From a virus, in IMG/VR virus record IMGVR_UViG_3300043438_000055, positions 1-64,000 of that record: a stretch of 64,000 bases of DNA. One strand, written 5' to 3'. Position numbers and translations under genes: made by a program. Positions within the stretch are counted from its first letter, which is position 1. Every line of letters begins with the position of its first letter. Under the pieces are notes generated by a model. The model searched no databases. It was not told where the DNA came from and saw nothing but the letters and a program-made list of their open reading frames with translations. Positions 59,330 through 64,000 of the stretch are shown here, in pieces.

Positions 59330-60063
59330 TAGTTGCTTGGTTTTACAGCATTTGGTGCCTGCCCATCTGCACCATCGTCAGATATATCTGTTTTAAGTCT
59401 AAAGTAAGTAGATAACAACTTTTGAGAAGTGAGCTCTAACACTTGCTTCTCTAAATATCCAGGACATCCATATTCCTTATCTAAAGGATTCATACAGACT
59501 TCTTCTATAGGATATACTATACTACCACAGCCACACTCAGGGAACATTATTTCATTAGGTACATCTTCTTCAAAGAAAGCAGATATTCTTGTTGCCTTTA
59601 ATAATGGATTGTTAATATATAAATAGCCACCATTAGCTATCCAATAGTATTGTTCATTCTTTATAATAGGAAGTTTCAATAAGTTTAAATACCTATTGAT
59701 TGTAATCTCTTTAAATCTTTTACCTTGACCACCCATAGCGTTGATAGAATATACACCCTGAATTACATATTGATAGTTTCCTTCAGATATGCGAGGAAGT
59801 TTATATCTGCTTCTTGCTACATTGCATGGATCTACAAATTCACAACATTCAGAAATAGGAACCTCTACCATCTCTAAACAAGGGATGGTAGTAAATAAAG
59901 TATCAGTGGCCCAAAGCTTTCTAAGATTTGTTTCACGCTTAACCAATAACTGTGTGTTGTTCTTAATCTCAGATGCCACCACCCTATCAGTGATAAGGTT
60001 ATCTGTGGATAGCAACTTGTGCATTCCACGTACATCTGAAACTAATTTCCTTAATGTTGCCAT
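59329..60063 (-). CDS. crAss-like neck/connector protein (244 aa)
   Basis: A 244-residue protein: MATLRKLVSDVRGMHKLLST, ITDRVVASEIKNNTQLLVKR, then VPISECCEFVDPCNVARSRY and ITINRYLNLLKLPIIKNEQY. Cysteines cluster at CCEF..PC and PECGCGS. This pattern occurs in crAss-like genomes between the metallophosphoesterase and the tail tubular protein, and likely forms part of the neck. No enzymatic motif. Coupled to genes on both sides by one-base overlaps. Confidence 0.65.
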   Translation of the reverse strand: MATLRKLVSDVRGMHKLLSTDNLITDRVVASEIKNNTQLLVKRETNLRKLWATDTLFTTIPCLEMVEVPISECCEFVDPCNVARSRYKLPRISEGNYQYVIQGVYSINAMGGQGKRFKEITINRYLNLLKLPIIKNEQYYWIANGGYLYINNPLLKATRISAFFEEDVPNEIMFPECGCGSIVYPIEEVCMNPLDKEYGCPGYLEKQVLELTSQKLLSTYFRLKTDISDDGADGQAPNAVKPSN

Positions 60064-61313
60064 TATAAATACTGTTTGAATATATTTGTCATTCCATCAG
60101 TCTCATCTATCAAGAATGCTGTCACTTCTGCTTTAGACATTACGTGACCATTCTTATCATCCCAAAGACTCTTTGCATTTGAGAATGCTGGAATTTGGTA
60201 AAATTTAATACCATTAAAATCATGACTCACCTCGTGGTGTTTGTCTCCTGTAAATATATAGAAGTTATCATAATCAGACCAGTTGTTCTTAAACTCAATT
60301 GGAAATATACCAGCAAGCTTTACAGGCTTAATAGCATCTCCATGGTTAAACATCATTGCTGTATTACCATATCCTATGTATTTTCTATATTTAGGGCTGA
60401 TGTTAAAGTCAGCTCTTTCTTCTTTTCTAAAATACGTTTGTAACCAATTAACCATATGCCATCCTACAAACTCATCATGATTACCAGCTACATACACTAC
60501 GTTAACATTTTTAGCATATTGTAATAACATTGTAATTACAAATATTTCATGATTACATATCTTAAGAAATCCTTCATGATATGTACCTATGTTAGTTTGA
60601 GGAGTTCCTTTTGTAGTGTTGTTAGTATGCTCACTGTTAAACTCATCTGAACCAATTATGTAAGTGATGTGATCTAGATTGTTAGATAGTTGAGCTTGAG
60701 TTAAAATAAGTTCTGTTTTAAACATCATTCTAGCAAACCTTTCTTCTATATCATTATTTCCATCTATGTCAAACTTATTCAAATGTGAGTCTTGTTTATT
60801 AATAACTAAACAAGCATGTTGCTTAGTTGGAACAAACTTAGGACTTATAACTGCTTGACTTACAGGCTCATATGAAGCTAAAAAGTCTACAAAACTATCT
60901 TGAAAAACTTGCTCTGTAGACTTCTTTCCTAACCATGCTTTGACTTGCCAATGAGGATTTCCACCATTCCCCCAGAAGTTCTGTACATATTTAGTTATTT
61001 CCCATTTCTCTGTATCTATCTTACACTTATTAATTAACTCATCTAAGCTCTTTACTTCTTCGCTAAAATTAGCTACCACCTCTCCTGTACCCTTTACAAG
61101 GTCTTCTGTAAACTTAACAACCCTATCTTCTAAGTCTGTTATATAGTTTCCAATCTCTGCATTTTCTTGAGCCACCTCTTCATTTCTTAGTTCTTTTAGT
61201 AAATCATCAACCTCTAATTCTGTAATTCCAAGCTTATCAGCGTAGAACTTCTTGCTCTTTTTCCAATGTAGAATGTCTTCTAACTGTTGTAGTAAGGGTT
61301 GGTTTTCAGGCAT
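60063..61313 (-). CDS. Metallophosphoesterase (calcineurin-like)
   Basis: A 416-residue protein. The N-terminus (FYADKLGITELEVDDLLKEL) is a helix-turn-helix-like segment and a coiled coil follows (ITDLEDRVVKFTEDLVKG). The catalytic domain has the DxH motif (D175, H177), GSDEFN (D223), GNHDE (278-281), NHGD near 330 and GDKHHE, i.e. the set of two-metal calcineurin-like phosphoesterases. Substrate may be DNA/RNA ends or phosphoproteins; not decidable. First gene of the neck/tail operon behind the promoter at 61342-61373. Confidence 0.85.
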   Translation of the reverse strand: MPENQPLLQQLEDILHWKKSKKFYADKLGITELEVDDLLKELRNEEVAQENAEIGNYITDLEDRVVKFTEDLVKGTGEVVANFSEEVKSLDELINKCKIDTEKWEITKYVQNFWGNGGNPHWQVKAWLGKKSTEQVFQDSFVDFLASYEPVSQAVISPKFVPTKQHACLVINKQDSHLNKFDIDGNNDIEERFARMMFKTELILTQAQLSNNLDHITYIIGSDEFNSEHTNNTTKGTPQTNIGTYHEGFLKICNHEIFVITMLLQYAKNVNVVYVAGNHDEFVGWHMVNWLQTYFRKEERADFNISPKYRKYIGYGNTAMMFNHGDAIKPVKLAGIFPIEFKNNWSDYDNFYIFTGDKHHEVSHDFNGIKFYQIPAFSNAKSLWDDKNGHVMSKAEVTAFLIDETDGMTNIFKQYL

Positions 61314-61341
61314 ATGTAGCTAAGTTTAATTAAAATTAGCG

Positions 61342-61373
61342 TAAAGATAGGAACTATTTCTGATATACCCAAA
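61342..61373 (-). promoter_or_regulatory. Bacteroidetes-type promoter for the neck/tail operon
   Basis: On the minus strand: TTTG (61370-61373), 20 bases, TATCTTTA (61342-61349), one mismatch at the last base of -7. Predicted start near 61335, about 22 bases before the ATG at 61313. It follows the terminator at 61427-61458, so this is the likely start of a long late operon. Confidence 0.7.
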
Positions 61374-61426
61374 AATTTACTAACTAATTTAATTATATAG
61401 AATAACTTTTTTTGTTAGAGTTAAAA

Positions 61427-61458
61427 CAAAAACCCCCAGCCTAGAAAGGCCAGGGGGT
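61427..61458 (-). terminator. Intrinsic terminator after the fibre genes
   Basis: On the minus strand ACCCCC/GGGGGT and GGCC/GGC arms form a strong hairpin (61432-61458), then TTTTTGTTTT. It closes the right-hand gene group (61508 and above). The surrounding gap 61314-61507 (194 bases) contains this terminator and the promoter at 61342 and no gene. Confidence 0.9.
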
Positions 61459-61507
61459 ACTCTGTAAACCAACAAACAGGGTTTTTGATATATTAAGTGT
61501 TAATCTA

Positions 61508-62056
61508 TTAACAGCTTACATAGTTTGTAAGTTCTCCATTAACATCTACTTCCACTGCATAATCAGTACCACTTCTGGTTAATTTTCTCCATCCCACTGA
61601 ACCAACAAATGGTGTTGTCAAACTTGGACTATCATAGAAAATCATTGTTACAATAGGAACAGTATATCCAGGTAAAGCATAAACAAGACTTGTTGTAGTT
61701 GAACCACTACAAGCACTAGCAGAACTACCTGTAGCTGAGTTATCAATTGTATATTCCACAGGTCCTGCTACAGTAGTTGTTGTAGTTGTTGTACTAGTAC
61801 TAGTAGATGTGGTAGATGTAGTTGTTGTGGTGGTTCCTCCAGAAATAAGCATGTCAAGAGAGTTGGTACATGTTGCCAAAGAGGTCACTCTAATAATAGT
61901 AGCTCCATCAGGTACACCTGTTAGGGTGTATCCTGCTTGTAAGGCTGCTTTTGATATACCAGAAGCTAAGGGTGTAGTGTATCCATCTGCATCTGAATAG
62001 ATGTCAAATGGGCCTGTATCTGCCCCAGCTAGGGTTAATGTTACTAAGACTGTCAT
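61508..62056 (-). CDS. Fibre/appendage protein with TGPF module and poly-Thr linker
   Basis: A 182-residue protein. Residues 1-73 (LTLAGADTGPFDIYSDADGY, GISKAALQAGYTL, TSLATCTNSLDMLISG) match the N-terminal module of the 51959-52828 protein. Then a ~25-residue Thr/Ser linker (GGTTTTTTSTTSTSTSTTTT), and a C-terminal ~80-residue beta domain (GPVEYTIDNSATGSSASACS; GWRKLTRSGTDYAVEVD). A two-domain appendage joined by a flexible, potentially glycosylated linker. Function inferred from the neighbouring fibre genes. Confidence 0.65.
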   Translation of the reverse strand: MTVLVTLTLAGADTGPFDIYSDADGYTTPLASGISKAALQAGYTLTGVPDGATIIRVTSLATCTNSLDMLISGGTTTTTTSTTSTSTSTTTTTTTVAGPVEYTIDNSATGSSASACSGSTTTSLVYALPGYTVPIVTMIFYDSPSLTTPFVGSVGWRKLTRSGTDYAVEVDVNGELTNYVSC

Positions 62057-62078
62057 TTTTTAAATTGATTTTGATTGG

Positions 62079-62342
62079 TTATGGACATTGATTCAATAAA
62101 TTACAAAGAGCAGTTTGTAATTGTACACTATTTCCAATAGCAGTTAAGATTGTTTGGGCTAATAGTGTTGGATCTAAATCAGCGTCTATCTTTTGGAGAG
62201 CCACTGTTAAGTTATCATTTGTTTCTATACCTGTATTAGGAAGATTAGGGCCTGTGTATTTTATATTGTTTGTACCAATACAATAGACAGGACCTGCAGT
62301 TTGTCCTTCTGGGGTATAACATGGATTATAAATATTAACCAT
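62079..62342 (-). CDS. Small fibre-base protein with TNDNL..ALQKID module
   Basis: An 87-residue protein: NPCYTPEGQTAGPVYCIGTN, then IKYTGPNLPNTGIETNDNLT, VALQKIDADLD and a helical C-terminus. The N-terminal ~55 residues align with the N-termini of the giant fibre (YTGINTNDNLQTALQKID) and, more loosely, the collar protein at 62352. It looks like an isolated attachment module. Unknown exact role. Confidence 0.6.
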   Translation of the reverse strand: MVNIYNPCYTPEGQTAGPVYCIGTNNIKYTGPNLPNTGIETNDNLTVALQKIDADLDPTLLAQTILTAIGNSVQLQTALCNLLNQCP

Positions 62343-62351
62343 TTTTTTCTA

Positions 62352-63530
62352 TTAAGGGATGTACATTATATAATATGCAGCAATTACAGGTTGTATGTTT
62401 AAATGAGCTCCATCATTACCTGTAGGGTCAACTGTTATAGCCACATTATTAGGAGCATTGGAAGTCACTGTAATTCCAGTGGTAGCTGTTGTTGTTTGAA
62501 CATTAAAAGGGCTTCTGTTTACAATACCAATATTACCAGCACTATCCCAACCTTCTGGTGAATTGCCAAGATAATGACTATGACCAGGGTCGTTCAATGT
62601 AACAGTTGCTGTACCTAAAGCATTATGTGAGTGGGCTGGCAATTGTGAAGGAATAAGCACTATTGTGTTTGCTCCTGCTGTACCAGATAAAGCATAGTTA
62701 GGGTTGCCAGCAAAAACAGGATTAACAGCAGCATCAAGACCAATTCCTACAGGAGGTACACTAGCAATAGCTCCTACAGCAACACGTCCTCTTTTATCAG
62801 GAGTGCCATTTAAGCCATTGCATAGATACACCTTATTGAAACCATTTGCTGGAATACCAGCACCTGTTCCATCAAAGTCAGTCAATGACCCATAATATTC
62901 ATATGCTACAAAAGGAACCATCTTTGAAGACTGCTGGGTAGAACCACCTGCTTGACTAGCTAAATAAGCAGCAATTAAAGCATCTAGGTCTGCAAGCTTA
63001 ACATAGTTTGTATCTAAGTCTAAAGTAAGAGCAGCTAAGTTAGCTTCAACTATACAAAGCTTTGTTATAACAGCTTGTAATACAGCATGTGTATCACTAG
63101 AGTCTGTTACACCACTTAGACAGTCTACATCATAATCAGCATTCAATATAGCAATTTCAGCTTCTACAGCATCAACTTGTACTTGTAAATCACAAGCAGC
63201 TCTTACTAAAGCAGACAACACCTCAACTAAGTTAGGTGTTCCTACTGGTAAGTATTGATCTACTAGTTCACAATAATAAGCAGGATTGATAGTTATGTCA
63301 ATACCTGTTCCATCTAAGAAGGAAACAACAGTATCAATTAATATATTCTCTACAGTGAGCAATGAGTCTCCTGTTGTAATACCCAATGCTTCAGAGCCAA
63401 TACCTGTATATCTAACACATTGATCAGATACAATCTCTACACAGCCATTATAACAGGCATCACAAGGTCTTATTGTTGTAATGGTAGAAGTGGTACTTGT
63501 AGTAGTAGTAGTAGTGGTATCTTCTGGCAT
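62352..63530 (-). CDS. Tail collar / short fibre protein
   Basis: A 392-residue protein with an N-terminal Thr/Ser run (PEDTTTTTTTSTTSTITT), a Cys-rich module (CDACYNGCVEIVSDQCVRYTG...GITTGDSLLTVENILI), a helical coiled-coil part (~130-210) and a C-terminal phage tail-collar domain: NGFNKVYLCNG, PDKRGRVAVGA, LPAHSH, GHSHYLG and the end LNIQPVIAAYYIMYIP. The His pairs are probable metal ligands of the trimeric tip as in T4 gp12-type fibres. Likely receptor-binding. Confidence 0.85.
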   Translation of the reverse strand: MPEDTTTTTTTSTTSTITTIRPCDACYNGCVEIVSDQCVRYTGIGSEALGITTGDSLLTVENILIDTVVSFLDGTGIDITINPAYYCELVDQYLPVGTPNLVEVLSALVRAACDLQVQVDAVEAEIAILNADYDVDCLSGVTDSSDTHAVLQAVITKLCIVEANLAALTLDLDTNYVKLADLDALIAAYLASQAGGSTQQSSKMVPFVAYEYYGSLTDFDGTGAGIPANGFNKVYLCNGLNGTPDKRGRVAVGAIASVPPVGIGLDAAVNPVFAGNPNYALSGTAGANTIVLIPSQLPAHSHNALGTATVTLNDPGHSHYLGNSPEGWDSAGNIGIVNRSPFNVQTTTATTGITVTSNAPNNVAITVDPTGNDGAHLNIQPVIAAYYIMYIP

Positions 63531-63538
63531 TTTATAAT

Positions 63539-63805
63539 TTATTTATGAATTAAAATTTTAACTCTACTAGCTATTCTTTGTACAGAGAAATGGTTGGCAT
63601 AGTCTGGATTACAATACTTGTATGTTAGTATTCTTTTGTAATTCAACAACTCACCAATTGGACTACACGCAAGGCTATAGTTCATAGAGAATATGATATT
63701 GTTATATTGAATCTTAGCTAACTCAGTTAGCTTATAGTCAATATCTTGAAGCAAGACAGGGATGCTTGCACATTCTATACAGTTAGTTAATCTTGGCTGC
63801 AACAT
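63539..63805 (-). CDS. Conserved hypothetical phage protein (88 aa)
   Basis: Started at the Met at 63805 (MLQPRLTNCIECASIPVLLQ): 88 residues, mostly helical, with IDYKLTELAKIQYNNIIFSM and the C-terminal LLNYKRILTYKYCNPDYAN and FSVQRIASRVKILI. I recognise the C-terminal pattern from Bacteroidetes phage proteins of unknown function located before fibre genes. A start at 63862 would overlap the next gene by 80 bases; with 63805 the overlap is 23 bases, in a different frame. Confidence 0.6.
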   Translation of the reverse strand: MLQPRLTNCIECASIPVLLQDIDYKLTELAKIQYNNIIFSMNYSLACSPIGELLNYKRILTYKYCNPDYANHFSVQRIASRVKILIHK

Positions 63806-63917
63806 ATTTAATAAGGTTTGTAGCTTGTTTAACAGCAGCATTGCATGCTGAACATAAGCCATTAATCAATTGACATCCACAACCAAATTTAGCTCCACAG
63901 TTTCTACAGTTTGCCAT
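63783..63917 (-). CDS. Cysteine-rich mini protein, zinc-ribbon-like (44 aa)
   Basis: A 44-residue ORF, MANCRNCGAKFGCGCQLING, LCSACNAAVKQ, then a helix. Cys spacing C4-x2-C7, C13-x-C15, C22-x2-C25 suggests one zinc ribbon. Similar mini proteins (NCG...LGCGCQ) precede tail-fibre genes in Bacteroidetes phages. The ORF is framed by an AT-rich leader and ends inside the start of the next gene. Confidence 0.7.
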   Translation of the reverse strand: MANCRNCGAKFGCGCQLINGLCSACNAAVKQATNLIKYVAAKIN

Positions 63918-63918
63918 A

Positions 63919-64000
63919 TTAATAAAAGTTAATGATGTAATTATTTCCAGAACAACCACAGTTGCTCCTAATAAAATTGTTTAACATATTATTTGCTTGC
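63919..64000 (-). CDS. C-terminal end of a gene cut by the window edge
   Basis: An open minus-strand frame from the right edge to a TAA at 63919-63921, encoding at least 26 residues including LNNFIRSNCGCSGNNYIINFY. It lies one base from the start of the Cys-rich mini gene and has a similar CxC. The gene start is outside the window, so nothing more can be said. Confidence 0.5.
   Translation of the reverse strand, partial: QANNMLNNFIRSNCGCSGNNYIINFY

Noticed and set aside
1-64000. Stop-codon reassignment (TAG or TGA) as in some crAss-like phages
   Set aside because: All long genes are open with the standard code, and the stops I checked are mostly TAA, with TAG used as a real stop at 7310.

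Overview
This window is a 64 kb slice of a large, AT-rich double-stranded DNA phage genome, most probably a crAss-like phage (Crassvirales relative) of a Bacteroidetes host. Three things point that way. First, the structural genes from about 43.8 to 61.3 kb look like the crAss-like set: a stabilization protein, a tail tubular protein, neck proteins and very large virion proteins. Second, a 3906-residue protein carries the DFDID catalytic signature of the crAss-like virion RNA polymerase. Third, at least seven promoters match the Bacteroidetes sigma consensus TTTG-N19/20-TAnnTTTG. The terminase, portal, major capsid and replication genes are not in the window, and I see no tRNA. Family names are recognised from memory of sequence patterns; no database search was run.

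Almost everything is on the minus strand, in dense operons where the stop of one gene often overlaps the start of the next as TAATG. From the right edge leftwards: 61.5-64.0 kb holds tail-fibre and collar proteins plus two small proteins; 57.9-61.3 kb holds a metallophosphoesterase and neck/tail connector proteins behind a promoter at 61342-61373; 43.8-57.9 kb holds the 1697-residue stabilization protein and three large internal or structural proteins; 26.96-43.8 kb holds the giant 3906-residue polymerase-containing protein and a 1704-residue protein with a nuclease motif; 17.6-26.8 kb is one 3083-residue fibre made of collagen-like GTS repeats, YadA-like head repeats and a self-cleaving S74 chaperone.

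The stretch from 10.8 to 17.1 kb is a glycan-modification island. It contains the only plus-strand gene of the window, a 1125-residue enzyme with a methyltransferase and three glycosyltransferase domains, the last with the four-cysteine finger of autotransporter heptosyltransferases. Around it are a GT9-like protein, a sulfotransferase, an APS-kinase-like protein, a nucleotidyltransferase and a DUF6165 protein. A further GT-A glycosyltransferase lies at 4.9-5.9 kb. My main hypothesis is that this set decorates the phage's own Ser/Thr-rich fibres and poly-threonine tails, possibly including sulfation.

The stretch from 7.3 to 10.8 kb is a lysis region: GH19 endolysin, holin-like protein, and several single-pass and coiled-coil membrane proteins including overlapping spanin-like genes. 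The left end (0.2-3.6 kb) is a cassette of very small, lysine-rich proteins that share a start like MAxIKKA, interrupted by an Endo VII-type HNH nuclease gene and closed by a strong terminator at 63-97.
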